Shown in pieces: positions 1 through 7,602 of a DNA stretch of 21,288 bases. The position numbers and the translations under genes were made by a program. Each line of letters starts with the position of its first letter. The first letter of the stretch is position 1. Source of the DNA: JBDSEG01 sp039920165 (GTDB lineage: Bacteria; Pseudomonadota; Gammaproteobacteria; Burkholderiales; Burkholderiaceae_C); contig JBDSEG010000009.1 in the NCBI GenBank assembly GCA_039920165.1, forward strand, positions 1 through 21,288, given 5' to 3'. The notes beneath the pieces were generated by a model, which was not told the origin of the DNA, ran no database searches, and saw only the letters and a list, made by a program, of their open reading frames with translations.

Positions 1-2
1 GC

Positions 3-821
3 GACCGATCGCGCAAGCGTTATCTCGGCTGCCAGGCCGAACCGCGCAGCGACTGCGCCGTCAAGCTGCGTCTGGACCCGCGCTGTGAACCAAAGCACCG
101 GCCGCGCCATGTCGGCGCGGTGCTGCAGTCGCGCCGCGATCTGACCCACGACCTGCACGAGTTCGCCTTCCGGCTCGAGCAGCCGCTTTTCTTCGAGCCC
201 GGCCAGTACGCGCTCGCCTACCTGCCCGGCGTGGCCGGCGCGCGCGCCTGGTCGATGAGCAACCTCGCTGGCGACGGCATGACCTGGGAGTTTCAGGTCC
301 GGCGAGTTCCCGGCGGACACGGCAGCGCGGCTCTCTTCGATGCGCTCCCGATCGGCGCGCGGATCGATCTCGACGGACCCTATGGCATGGCGTGGCTGCG
401 TCGTGATGCGCCGCGCGACATCGTCTGCATCGCCGGCGGCTCGGGCCTCGCGCCCATGCTCTCGATCGCCCGCGCGGCGATGATCGAGCCGCATCTGTCC
501 GAGCGCACGCTGCACTTCTTCTACGGCGCGCGCACCGTCGCCGACCTGTGCGGCGAAGATGTGCTGCGCGCCTTGCCCGGTGCGGCCGAGCGCCTGCGCC
601 ATGTCGCCGTCGTCTCCAATCCCCCGGCCGCCGGTGAAGGCTCCGCGTGGACCGGCCCGGTCGGCTTCGTGCACGAAGAAGTGCAGCGGCGCCTGGGGTC
701 GCAGCTCGCTGGCATGGAGGTCTATTTCGCCGGCCCGCCCGTGATGGCAACCGCGGTCCAGCGCATGCTGCTCGATGCCGGCGTGCCACCCTCGCAAATC
801 CATTTCGACGCCTTCTACTGA
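3..821 (+). CDS. NAD(P)H:[2Fe-2S] flavin reductase, oxygenase electron-transfer component (5' partial)
   Basis: Electron-transfer component that passes electrons from NAD(P)H through FAD to a [2Fe-2S] centre, as in soluble diiron monooxygenase or Rieske oxygenase systems. The frame is open to the window edge. The first ~30 residues (GCQAEPRSDCAVKL) look like the tail of a plant-type ferredoxin domain, so the N-terminal part lies outside. After it come an FAD-binding barrel with RAWSMSN (family form RxYSxxN), a NAD-binding Rossmann part starting at GGSGLAPMLS, and the family's C-terminal signature FAGPPVMATA followed by a terminal aromatic residue. An internal GTG at 120 would delete the ferredoxin tail and is unlikely to be the real start. 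Its TGA overlaps the ATG of the next gene by one base, so the two are translationally coupled. The partner oxygenase is not in the window and may lie to the left. Confidence 0.85.
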   Translation, partial: DRSRKRYLGCQAEPRSDCAVKLRLDPRCEPKHRPRHVGAVLQSRRDLTHDLHEFAFRLEQPLFFEPGQYALAYLPGVAGARAWSMSNLAGDGMTWEFQVRRVPGGHGSAALFDALPIGARIDLDGPYGMAWLRRDAPRDIVCIAGGSGLAPMLSIARAAMIEPHLSERTLHFFYGARTVADLCGEDVLRALPGAAERLRHVAVVSNPPAAGEGSAWTGPVGFVHEEVQRRLGSQLAGMEVYFAGPPVMATAVQRMLLDAGVPPSQIHFDAFY

Positions 822-2617
822 TGTCCAACAAAGACGACGCACCCCCGCCGGCCGAAGCGCACCGCCTGGCCGACCACCGCTTCGGCGCCGGCATGGACGG
901 GGGCCAGGCCCACACCCATGAAGAAGGTGGCGACCACGACCACGACCACGACGATTTCGATGCGGTGCCGGGTACGGGCGACCATGCGCTGTGGGTGCAG
1001 GACAACGTCGTGCTGACCAGCGTGGGCATCGATATCGGCTCGGCCGGAACGCAGGTCGCGTTCTCGAAAATCCACCTGGCCCGCGTCTCGGATCAGCTCT
1101 CGACACGCTATGTGGTCGTCTCGCGCGAACCGCTTTACCAGTCGCCGAGCCTGCTCACGCCGTATGCGAGCGAGACGCTGATCGATGCACGCGCCCTCGC
1201 CGCCATCATCGAGCAGGCGTATGCGCAAGCCGGCGTTCAGGCCGACGATGTCGACGCCGGCGCGGTCATCCTCACGGGTGAAGCGCTGCGGCGCGAGAAC
1301 GGCCAGGCGATCGCCGCGGTGCTGGCCGAGCAGGGCGGCGAGTTCGTCTGCGCGACCGCCGGTCATCACATGGAATGCCGGCTCGCGGCCTACGGATCGG
1401 GCGCGGCGCGGCGCTCCTTCGATGCCGGCAGCCGCATCCTGCTGGTCGATATCGGCGGCGGAACGACCAAGCTCGGCCTGGTCGAGCGCGGCGAGATGAA
1501 GGCGAGCGCGGCGGTGCACCTGGGCGGGCGGCTGCTCGTCGTCGATGCGAACGACCGGATCACCCGGCTCGATCCCGCCGGGCGCGCGCATGCGCTCGCC
1601 GCCGGCTTCGCCTGGCAACCCGGCAGCGTCGCCACGCGCGCCGATCTGCAGCGCGTCGCCGGCCACATGGCCGATGCATTGATTCGCATCGTCACCGGCC
1701 ACTTCACCGACGCCGACCACCGCGGCCTGCTCCTCACCGACCCGCTGCCGCCACTGCACGGCATCGACGGTGTGATGTTCTCGGGCGGCGTCGGTGAATA
1801 TGTCTACGGCCGCGAGAAGCGCGATTTCGGCGACCTCGGCAAGCTCTTCGGCCACGCGATCCGCGAGCGGCTCGATACCGGCGCGCTGCCCTGGCTGCTG
1901 CTACCGGCCGGCGAATGCATCCGCGCCACCGTGCTTGGCGCGTCCGAATACAGCGTGCAGCTGAGTGGCAACACGACCTTCGTCTCCGACCCGGCGACGC
2001 TGCTGCCGCGCAAGAACCTGCAGGTCGTTCCGCTCGGTCTCGAACTCGATGCTGGCGAGATCGATCCGGGTGCGGTGGCCGCCGCGCTGCGCGCCTCGTT
2101 CGTCGCGCACGACCTGCACGAAGGCGCGCAGGACAACGCGATCTCGCTGCGATGGAGCGGCGCGCCGGCGTTTGCGCGGCTCGCCGCGCTCGCCGACGGT
2201 CTGCTCGCGGCCTTGCCCGAAACACTGGCCGCGCGCCGGCCCATCTACCTCGTCGTCGATGCCGATATCGCGCACACCCTCGGACATCTGATCCACGACG
2301 ACGCGCGGGTGCAGTCGCAGGTGCTCGTGATCGACGGCATCACGCTGTGGGGCTTCGACTATATCGACCTCGGGCGCATCCGCATGCCTTCGCTCACCGT
2401 GCCGGTGACGATCAAATCGCTCGTCTTCAGCGAGGACCCGCGCGCGCACGGCAAGTCGGAAACCGGCCAGTGGCATCGGCACGGCGATGGTGACCTGCAC
2501 CGGCACGAGGATCACCACCACGATCATCGCGATCAGCACGGGCACGCGCACGGCCATGAACACCCGCCCGAGTCCGAGCCCGAACACCAACAGTCGCACG
2601 GCCATGCGGATCGTTGA
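821..2617 (+). CDS. EutA-family ASKHA ATPase with histidine-rich N- and C-terminal tails
   Basis: 598-residue member of the EutA family, the ATPases that reactivate adenosylcobalamin-dependent ethanolamine ammonia-lyase by releasing damaged cofactor. ASKHA nucleotide-binding motifs are visible: VGIDIGSAGT (about 68-77), VDIGGGTTK (209-217) and MFSGGVGEY (319-327). The ATG at 821 is chosen because it overlaps the upstream stop; an in-frame start at 647 would run through the reductase gene. EutA proteins are usually about 470 residues. The extra length here is a His/Asp-rich N-terminus (8 His in the first 55 residues, including HDHDHDD) and a C-terminal 56 residues with 17 His (alternating HGHAHGHEH type), plus an ~100-residue domain before the tail that is shared with the second EutA-like protein in this window. 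No eutB or eutC gene is near. Family membership is clear; the target enzyme is unknown. The tails suggest Ni/Co/Zn binding, as in the metal-storing tails of HypB and UreE (inference). Confidence 0.85.
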   Translation: MSNKDDAPPPAEAHRLADHRFGAGMDGGQAHTHEEGGDHDHDHDDFDAVPGTGDHALWVQDNVVLTSVGIDIGSAGTQVAFSKIHLARVSDQLSTRYVVVSREPLYQSPSLLTPYASETLIDARALAAIIEQAYAQAGVQADDVDAGAVILTGEALRRENGQAIAAVLAEQGGEFVCATAGHHMECRLAAYGSGAARRSFDAGSRILLVDIGGGTTKLGLVERGEMKASAAVHLGGRLLVVDANDRITRLDPAGRAHALAAGFAWQPGSVATRADLQRVAGHMADALIRIVTGHFTDADHRGLLLTDPLPPLHGIDGVMFSGGVGEYVYGREKRDFGDLGKLFGHAIRERLDTGALPWLLLPAGECIRATVLGASEYSVQLSGNTTFVSDPATLLPRKNLQVVPLGLELDAGEIDPGAVAAALRASFVAHDLHEGAQDNAISLRWSGAPAFARLAALADGLLAALPETLAARRPIYLVVDADIAHTLGHLIHDDARVQSQVLVIDGITLWGFDYIDLGRIRMPSLTVPVTIKSLVFSEDPRAHGKSETGQWHRHGDGDLHRHEDHHHDHRDQHGHAHGHEHPPESEPEHQQSHGHADR

Positions 2618-3305
2618 GTTGCGGCGCGCGCTGGCGCAATCGCTCGCGATGCTCGAGCGCGAAGGCATCATCGATTTCAACGGCCATTGCAGCGCGCGCC
2701 TGCCCGACGGCGCCGGCCTGGTCATCAATGCCGGCGACTCGGTGCGCAGCCGGATCGCACCCGATGATTTCGTGGCGATCGATTTTGAAGGCCGGCCGGT
2801 CGAGGCTGGCGGCGAGCCGGTGCGCGCGCCGCCGATGGAATTCCATCTGCACGCGCAGCTCTATCTCGCGCGGCCCGACGTGCACGCCGTGATCCATGCC
2901 CATCCGCGCTGGTCGACCGTGCTCACGACGGCTGGCCACGCCTGGCAGCCGGTGACGATGCAGGCAGCCGTGCTCGGCCCGGTGGCGACCTTCGACCGCA
3001 CCGCATCGATCAACACCGCCGCGCTCGGCCGCGAGGTCGCGGCCTTCCTCGGCGATGCCAAGGCGGCCTTGATGCGAAGGCATGGCGCGGTGACGGTCGC
3101 GGGCTCGGTCCCCGATGCCTTCGTGCAGGCAATCTATCTCGAAGAGAACGCGCAGCGCCAGCACCTCGCGCTGCAGATCGGCACGCCGCAGCCGCTGGAT
3201 GCCGACGAGTGCGCGCTGATCGGCCGCAACCTTTCGCGCCCTGCGTTGCTGCAAAAGGCCTGGGACTATTACGCGGCCAAACACCTGCCGATGGGCGCGC
3301 CATGA
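2604..3305 (+). CDS. Class II aldolase/adducin family protein
   Basis: 233-residue cytoplasmic protein of the class II (zinc-dependent) aldolase/adducin family, which includes fuculose- and ribulose-phosphate aldolases, epimerases and related decarboxylases or dehydratases. The metal and catalytic residues are present: Glu79 in PPMEFHLH, the HAH pair at 98 and 100 in VIHAHPRWS, and a third His at 160 in MRRHGAV. FNGHCSARL (25-33) matches the family's substrate-binding loop. The ATG at 2604 lies 14 bases inside the preceding EutA-like gene, in another frame. Earlier in-frame ATGs read through the His-rich tail of that gene and would add a non-homologous leader. Its stop overlaps the next gene's ATG (ATGA). 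The substrate cannot be read from the sequence. Confidence 0.87.
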   Translation: MRIVELRRALAQSLAMLEREGIIDFNGHCSARLPDGAGLVINAGDSVRSRIAPDDFVAIDFEGRPVEAGGEPVRAPPMEFHLHAQLYLARPDVHAVIHAHPRWSTVLTTAGHAWQPVTMQAAVLGPVATFDRTASINTAALGREVAAFLGDAKAALMRRHGAVTVAGSVPDAFVQAIYLEENAQRQHLALQIGTPQPLDADECALIGRNLSRPALLQKAWDYYAAKHLPMGAP

Positions 3306-4105
3306 GCGTTCTCATCGGACCGGAGGCCGGCGCCGGCCTCGCCTCTTCGCTGCTGCTGGTGGGCCTGCTCGGCTTCCGGCACGGCTTCGACGCCGACCAC
3401 ATCGCCGCGGTCGACGGCATGACGCGGGCGCGCCAGCTCCAGCACTCGTACTGGACCGCGCGCGGAGTCGGGCTGCAGTTCGCGCTCGGCCACAGCGGCG
3501 TCATTCTTTTCGCGTCACTGCTGCTGTACGGCCAGAGCGCTGCGCTTCCGGCGTGGCTGGACGGTTTCGGCAAGATGGTGTCGTTCGTCTTCCTGCTGTT
3601 TATCGCGGCGACCAATTTTGCCCATGCATGGCGACCGTCGCAGGCCGCGCCGGCCGGGCCGCTGGCCCGGGCGCTGCTGCGCGCCACGGGCGGCAACCTG
3701 CATCCGGTGCTCGTCGGGATGGCCTTCGCGATGTCGTTCGACGCCTGGGCGCAGGCCGCCTTCTTCGCCACCCGCGGGGCCGAGTTCAGCGGCTTTGCCG
3801 CCGTCGGCATGCTCGCGGCGGCGTTCGGCATCGGCATGGTCGTGGCCGATGCCGGCAACGGCGCGCTGATCGCGTGGTGCGCACGCCGCGGCGACCGCAT
3901 GGCCCGGCAGGCGAGCCGCTGGGCCAGCGCATTCATCGCGCTGCTGGCCCTGGCCACCGCGCTGTCGGGTATCGCGCGCGAGCTGAGTCCCGGCTTCGCG
4001 CAGGCCTGGGACCATGCCGGCATCTGGCTCGGCGTCGGCTTGGTCGGCATCGCATCGTTCGGGCTGCTCGGGTTGATGTCGTGGCAGCGCGCCCGGACCC
4101 GCTGA
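3302..4105 (+). CDS. NiCoT-like nickel/cobalt permease (HoxN/NixA family, divergent)
   Basis: 267-residue integral membrane protein with about 7-8 hydrophobic segments. It carries the NiCoT signature RHGFDADHIAAVD (26-38), whose His/Asp residues bind Ni2+ or Co2+ in HoxN and NixA, and the second family motif as FALGHSGVI (60-68). The LGFDTATE-like motif is altered to MSFDAWAQA, and the GMxxxDTxD motif is only weakly kept as GMVVADAGN. The protein is shorter than typical NiCoT permeases (about 330-350 residues), so the metal specificity is uncertain. The ATG at 3302 overlaps the aldolase stop by 4 bases. Its position two genes after an ATPase with His-rich tails suggests delivery of Ni or Co to the same system (inference). 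Confidence 0.82.
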   Translation: MSVLIGPEAGAGLASSLLLVGLLGFRHGFDADHIAAVDGMTRARQLQHSYWTARGVGLQFALGHSGVILFASLLLYGQSAALPAWLDGFGKMVSFVFLLFIAATNFAHAWRPSQAAPAGPLARALLRATGGNLHPVLVGMAFAMSFDAWAQAAFFATRGAEFSGFAAVGMLAAAFGIGMVVADAGNGALIAWCARRGDRMARQASRWASAFIALLALATALSGIARELSPGFAQAWDHAGIWLGVGLVGIASFGLLGLMSWQRARTR

Positions 4106-4116
4106 TCACGACCGAG

Positions 4117-4668
4117 GTGTCCGTGCCGACCGCGGCCCCGCGGTCGGCGTTCGAGATCTTTCTCACCTTCGCGGCCATCTCGCTGCAAAGCTTCGGCGGT
4201 GCGCTCGCCTTCATCGAACGGACGATGGTGCGCGACAAGCGCTGGCTCGGGGCGCGCGAATTCGTCGGCCTGTTCGGCGTGTGCCAGGTCCTGCCCGGGC
4301 CGACCGGGGTGTCGTTCTGCGTCCTGCTTGGCGACCGCTTCTTCGGTCTGCGCGGCGCGGTCGCGGCGTTCGCCGGCTTTCTGCTCGTGCCCTGCGTCCT
4401 CGTCCTGGCGATCGCGGCACTCTTTCTGCGCTACCAGGACGTGGCGCAGGTGCAGGGCGCGCTGCACGGCATGGGCGCTGCGAGCGTGGGCCTGTTCATG
4501 CACACCGCGCTGCGCATGTCGCGCACCCTGAGCGGCGAGCATGTCGGCATCGCCGTCGCCCTGGCCACCTTTTTCGCCGTGGGCCTGCTGCGCGTGCCGG
4601 TCGGCTGGGTGGTGATGACGCTCGGCATCGCGTCAGTCGCCTGGGCCTGGTACCGGTTGGCCCCATGA
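4117..4668 (+). CDS. Chromate transporter ChrA-type half subunit 1
   Basis: 183-residue membrane protein of the CHR (chromate ion transporter) family, in the short-chain form where each gene encodes half of a full ChrA. The family's N-terminal motif is recognisable: SLQSFGGALAFIE, then VGLFGVCQVLPGPTG, then a Gly-rich LRGAVAAFAGFLL segment. About five hydrophobic segments follow. The start is uncertain: GTG at 4117 lies 11 bases after the permease stop and gives a good N-terminus; GTG 4123 is also possible. Its stop overlaps the ATG of the second half gene (ATGA). CHR proteins export chromate in resistant bacteria, but many short-chain pairs have no proven substrate. Confidence 0.85.
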   Translation: MSVPTAAPRSAFEIFLTFAAISLQSFGGALAFIERTMVRDKRWLGAREFVGLFGVCQVLPGPTGVSFCVLLGDRFFGLRGAVAAFAGFLLVPCVLVLAIAALFLRYQDVAQVQGALHGMGAASVGLFMHTALRMSRTLSGEHVGIAVALATFFAVGLLRVPVGWVVMTLGIASVAWAWYRLAP

Positions 4669-5198
4669 CCTTGAGCTCGGCCGATTTGTGGGCGCTCTTT
4701 CTGCACTTCGCGTCGCTGTCGGTCTTCGCGACCGGCGGGGCGCTGGCACTCGCATCGGACATGCACAGCTATGTGGTCGAGCAGCGCGCCTTCCTGAACC
4801 ACACGCAGTTCATGAACTCGATTGCGCTGGCGCAGGCGGCACCGGGGCCGAACGTCCTGTTCGTCACGGTCATGGGCTGGCAGATCGCCGGTGCGCAGGG
4901 CGCCCTCGCGACGACCCTCGGCATGACGCTGCCGGCGCTGGTCTTTCCGTTCGTGGTCTCGCGGCTCGGGCGCTTGCGCCAGTTCGACCGCACGCTCAGG
5001 GCGATGCAGCGCGGCCTGGCGCCGGTGGCGATTGGCCTCATGGCATCGACCTGCTATTTGCTCGTGCGGCAGACGCCGGACGTGTGGAAGGGCGGGCTGA
5101 TCATCGTGGCGATGGTCGTGCTGCTCACCGTCACCCGGCTGCCGCCCGTGATCATGATCTTTGCCGCCGGGCTCGCCGGCATATTCATCCCCTGGTAG
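4665..5198 (+). CDS. Chromate transporter ChrA-type half subunit 2
   Basis: 177-residue CHR-family membrane protein, the partner of the preceding gene. It repeats the family pattern in diverged form: FASLSVFATGGALAL near the N-terminus, then ALAQAAPGPNVLFVTVMGW, then a Gly/Leu-rich helix with LGMTLPALVF. Pairs of short CHR genes are thought to form a heterodimer with the two halves inserted in opposite membrane orientation (family knowledge). The ATG at 4665 overlaps the upstream stop by 4 bases, consistent with coupled, near-equimolar synthesis. Confidence 0.87.
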   Translation: MTLSSADLWALFLHFASLSVFATGGALALASDMHSYVVEQRAFLNHTQFMNSIALAQAAPGPNVLFVTVMGWQIAGAQGALATTLGMTLPALVFPFVVSRLGRLRQFDRTLRAMQRGLAPVAIGLMASTCYLLVRQTPDVWKGGLIIVAMVVLLTVTRLPPVIMIFAAGLAGIFIPW

Positions 5199-5212
5199 CT
5201 TCGACGCATCGG

Positions 5213-5217
5213 AAGGA
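5213..5217 (+). promoter_or_regulatory. Ribosome binding site of the cytochrome c gene
   Basis: AAGGA within GGAAGGAAAC, six bases before the ATG at 5224. It is the clearest Shine-Dalgarno sequence in this operon, where most upstream genes rely on stop/start overlap instead. Confidence 0.6.
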
Positions 5218-5223
5218 AACGCC

Positions 5224-5592
5224 ATGAAGCATGTCATCCCCCTGCGGGCCGTCGGCCCGGCCTGGTTTCTCGCCCTGGTCTGCGCCACGGGCGCCGCGCA
5301 CGCACAGTCCGACGCCGACGAGGTCGAGCGCGGGCGCCAGCTCTTCATGGCCAACGGCTGCTACAGCTGCCACGGCACCGCGGGGCAGGGCGGCGAACGC
5401 AGCGGGGCTCCAAAGCTTGCGCCCGAGACGCTGCCGTTCGAGGCCTTCCGGGTCCTGGTCCGCACGCCGCGCGAGGCGATGCCGCGGGTCGACCCGCGAT
5501 ATGTGAGCGACGAGCAGCTGCGCGCGATTCATGCGTATCTCGGTTCGGTCCAGAAGGGCGCGGCGGCCAGGGATATTGCGGCGTTGCGCTGA
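5224..5592 (+). CDS. Small secreted mono-haem cytochrome c
   Basis: 122-residue class I cytochrome c. Residues 1-28 form a Sec signal peptide ending AHA-QS, which places the protein in the periplasm. One haem site, CYSCH (46-50), is present, and Met86 in REAMPRV is the likely distal ligand. The C-terminal YVSDEQLRAIHAYLGSV helix is typical of the fold. It starts 25 bases after the ChrA pair with a good ribosome binding site. It could take electrons from a periplasmic dehydrogenase; the partner is not apparent from the neighbours. Confidence 0.85.
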   Translation: MKHVIPLRAVGPAWFLALVCATGAAHAQSDADEVERGRQLFMANGCYSCHGTAGQGGERSGAPKLAPETLPFEAFRVLVRTPREAMPRVDPRYVSDEQLRAIHAYLGSVQKGAAARDIAALR

Positions 5593-5616
5593 CTCTCGAA
5601 GCAAGCGGAGCCAGCG

Positions 5617-6009
5617 ATGGATGCTTCCCTGGAGCGCAACAAGCGCAATGCGATGGCCTTCTACGAGCTGATGTTCAATCAGTGCAAGCCGGCCGAGGCC
5701 ATCGCGCGCTACGCGGGAGCGACCTATACGCAGCACAACCCGCATGTCGCCGATGGAAAGCAGGCCTTCATCGACTACTTCGAGCGAATGACGAAGGAGT
5801 ACCCCGGCAAGCGCGTGCACTTCAAGCGCGTCGTGGCCGAAGGTGATCTGGTCGTGCTGCACTGCCATCAGGAGTGGCCGACGGACAAGGACAGGGACTG
5901 GGCCGGCATCGATATCTTCCGGCTTGATTCGCAGGGCAAGGTGGTCGAGCACTGGGATGTTCTTCAGATGGTGCCGAGCCAGGCGGCGAATGCCAACTCG
6001 ATGTTCTAG
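5617..6009 (+). CDS. SnoaL-like / NTF2-fold protein
   Basis: 130-residue cytoplasmic protein of the SnoaL-like polyketide-cyclase / NTF2 superfamily, close to the small proteins annotated as predicted SnoaL-like aldol-condensation enzymes. Recognisable features are NAMAFYELMFN, YTQHNPHVADGKQAFIDYF and the end pattern DIFRLDSQGKVVEHWDVLQ. The gene follows the cytochrome c by 24 bases with an AGCGGAG-type ribosome binding site. It is a common stand-alone gene and gives little information about the pathway. Confidence 0.82.
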   Translation: MDASLERNKRNAMAFYELMFNQCKPAEAIARYAGATYTQHNPHVADGKQAFIDYFERMTKEYPGKRVHFKRVVAEGDLVVLHCHQEWPTDKDRDWAGIDIFRLDSQGKVVEHWDVLQMVPSQAANANSMF

Positions 6010-6031
6010 CTAGAGCGCAGCGGGTTCCGAC

Positions 6032-6458
6032 ATGAGAAGCACTACCTTGGTCATCCTCATCGCCGCGCTCGCGACACCCCTTGCGACGGCCGCACGGCCG
6101 TCGCGATTCGACGGCGCCTGGAGCGTCACGCTCTCCGGCCCCGCGCACGATGCCGAGGACGACGATGCAAAGGGCTCTACGCATCGTTTCACTGCCGAGG
6201 TGATCGAAGGACAGCTCCGCGGCGCGCACCGCTCGGAAGGTGAGCCGGGCTGGCACTTTCTGCATGGCCGCATTCGGAAGGACGGCTAGGCAGCATTGCG
6301 GCTCGACGGCGTCGTCGACAACCCGAAATACGCGTTCAACGATGCGCAGCGCGGCAAGCCCTACTCGTACCGAGTCAACGCGCAGTTCGATGAAGCTTCG
6401 GGGGCGCGGCGAGCGGGCAACGGGCCGGAACTGTGAATTCACTTTCGCGCGGCGCTAG
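6032..6458 (+). pseudogene. Broken gene for a small secreted protein of unknown function
   Basis: The reading frame starts at ATG 6032 with a signal peptide (MRSTTLVILIAALATPLATA) followed by FDGAWSVTLSGP, a pattern known from a family of small secreted hypothetical proteins. An in-frame TAG at 6287-6289 interrupts it, but the same frame continues with family-like sequence (LRLDGVVDNPKYAFNDAQ, KPYSYRVNAQF). Near 6395-6420 the homology moves to the +1 frame, ending ATGRNCEFTFARR with a stop at 6456-6458. The TAG sits where GGC-TCG-GCA (Gly-Ser-Ala) would fit, so one C-to-A change explains it. There are thus two independent lesions: a nonsense codon and a frameshift. The function of the intact family is unknown to me. 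Confidence 0.72.
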
Positions 6459-6486
6459 CGAGCGCGCGGAACCGCCGCGGTGGTGG

Positions 6487-7272
6487 TTACGGGCGCACGC
6501 CGGGCGTCTCGACTCCCATCCCCCGATCGCGCCACGCCAGGTACAGCTCGAGCTCAACCAGTTCGGGCGCGCCGTAGTCGAAAGGCTGCGCGCGCACGCC
6601 CGTCATGCAGTTGCGCAGCCGCCGCTGCAGCGAGCCGAGGCCCTGCCATTCGAGGCGATAGATCGGGTAGCCGACGCTGCGGCCCTGCGGGATGACGCTG
6701 CCGGCCAGGCGCATGCCGGCGCGCTCGTCGTGGCATTGCGCGCACGACAGGTCGAGCTGGCCGATCCGCATCTTGTGCAGCGCTTCACCGCGCAGGCGGT
6801 ACGGCAGCAGTCGAGCGTCGTCGGGCGGCGCGATGGGCAGGCCGCGCGAGGCGTGGCCGACATGGCTTTCGAGCGCGAGCAGTTCCTGGGATTCGGGCGC
6901 GAACGGCGGCGCGTGCTGGCGGCGCTCGCGGCACCCGTTGATACGTTGCGCGAGGTCGACCGGTCGGCCGAGCTGCGAGTCCCACGCGGGGTAGCGCGCT
7001 GCGACACCGCGCATGGACCGGGCGGCGTCGCCGTGGCAGCTGGCGCAGGACGGTTGGGCAGTTGGGCCTGCGACGGGGCGGGACCACAGCGCCGCGCCGT
7101 CGGCCACCCACAGCAGCCCCGGGTTCTGCGCATCGTCGCGTTGCATCGCCTGCAACTCGCGACCCATGTCGGCGAAGCCCGAGCGGCGGGTGTCGGAATC
7201 GGCACCCTGGGCGAGCACCGCTCCGAAGACGGTCATCGCCCCCAACGCAACCCACCGGCGCGCGCGGTTCAT
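6487..7272 (-). CDS. soxA: SoxA, di-haem cytochrome c subunit of SoxAX
   Basis: 261-residue periplasmic cytochrome. With SoxX it attaches thiosulfate oxidatively to the carrier SoxYZ. A signal peptide (about 1-23) precedes two haem sites, CASCH (76-80) and CAQCH (177-181), the di-haem form of SoxA. Cys222 in RNCMTG lines up with the active-site cysteine persulfide ligand of Paracoccus SoxA. The motifs IGQLDLSCAQCH, YPIYRLEWQ and LELYLAWRDRG are typical. The ATG at 7272 overlaps the soxZ stop by 4 bases; a longer in-frame start at 7326 would lie inside soxZ and is rejected. Confidence 0.93.
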   Translation of the reverse strand: MNRARRWVALGAMTVFGAVLAQGADSDTRRSGFADMGRELQAMQRDDAQNPGLLWVADGAALWSRPVAGPTAQPSCASCHGDAARSMRGVAARYPAWDSQLGRPVDLAQRINGCRERRQHAPPFAPESQELLALESHVGHASRGLPIAPPDDARLLPYRLRGEALHKMRIGQLDLSCAQCHDERAGMRLAGSVIPQGRSVGYPIYRLEWQGLGSLQRRLRNCMTGVRAQPFDYGAPELVELELYLAWRDRGMGVETPGVRP

Positions 7273-7589
7273 GTCACGGTGATCTGCACGCGTTCGGTCT
7301 GCGCGAAGCCGTTGTCGCCTTCCCATTGGAATTCGAGCGTGCCGCTGGTGGTTGCAACCGTGGTGAAGGCGAGATACGGATTGGCGGCGATGGCGGCATA
7401 CAGGTCGGCCGAGAACACGACCTCGCCGTCGTAGCGGCAGACGAAGCGGCGGATCAGGTCGCGAGGGAGGATCTGTCCTTCGGCGCCTGGCCGGTAGCCG
7501 GTCTCCATCGGATGCGCGATGAGGGCGCGGATCTCGATCACCTCGCCGCGGCGGGCGGTCTTGGGGACGGTAAGCAGGGCGCGAGCCAT
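7269..7589 (-). CDS. soxZ: SoxZ, sulfur-carrier complex subunit
   Basis: 106-residue partner of SoxY. The SoxYZ heterodimer carries sulfur intermediates through the periplasmic Sox cycle. Family features: IEIRALIAHPMETGYR near the N-terminus, ILPRDLIRRFVCRYDGEVVFSADL in the middle and the final DNGFAQTERVQITV. There is no signal peptide, as usual for SoxZ, which is exported with SoxY. It begins 13 bases after soxY and overlaps soxA by 4. Confidence 0.94.
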   Translation of the reverse strand: MARALLTVPKTARRGEVIEIRALIAHPMETGYRPGAEGQILPRDLIRRFVCRYDGEVVFSADLYAAIAANPYLAFTTVATTSGTLEFQWEGDNGFAQTERVQITVT

Positions 7590-7602
7590 CGTTGCGTTCG
7601 TC

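Noticed and set aside
821..2617. Annotation as ethanolamine-utilisation EutA
   Set aside because: Family assignment kept, but the ethanolamine role dropped: no eutB, eutC or microcompartment gene is near, and the tails and C-terminal domain differ from classical EutA.
3010..4542. 510-residue open frame on the minus strand
   Set aside because: It is antisense to the permease and ChrA genes, which have clear family motifs; the composition is the low-complexity kind produced by GC-rich antisense frames.
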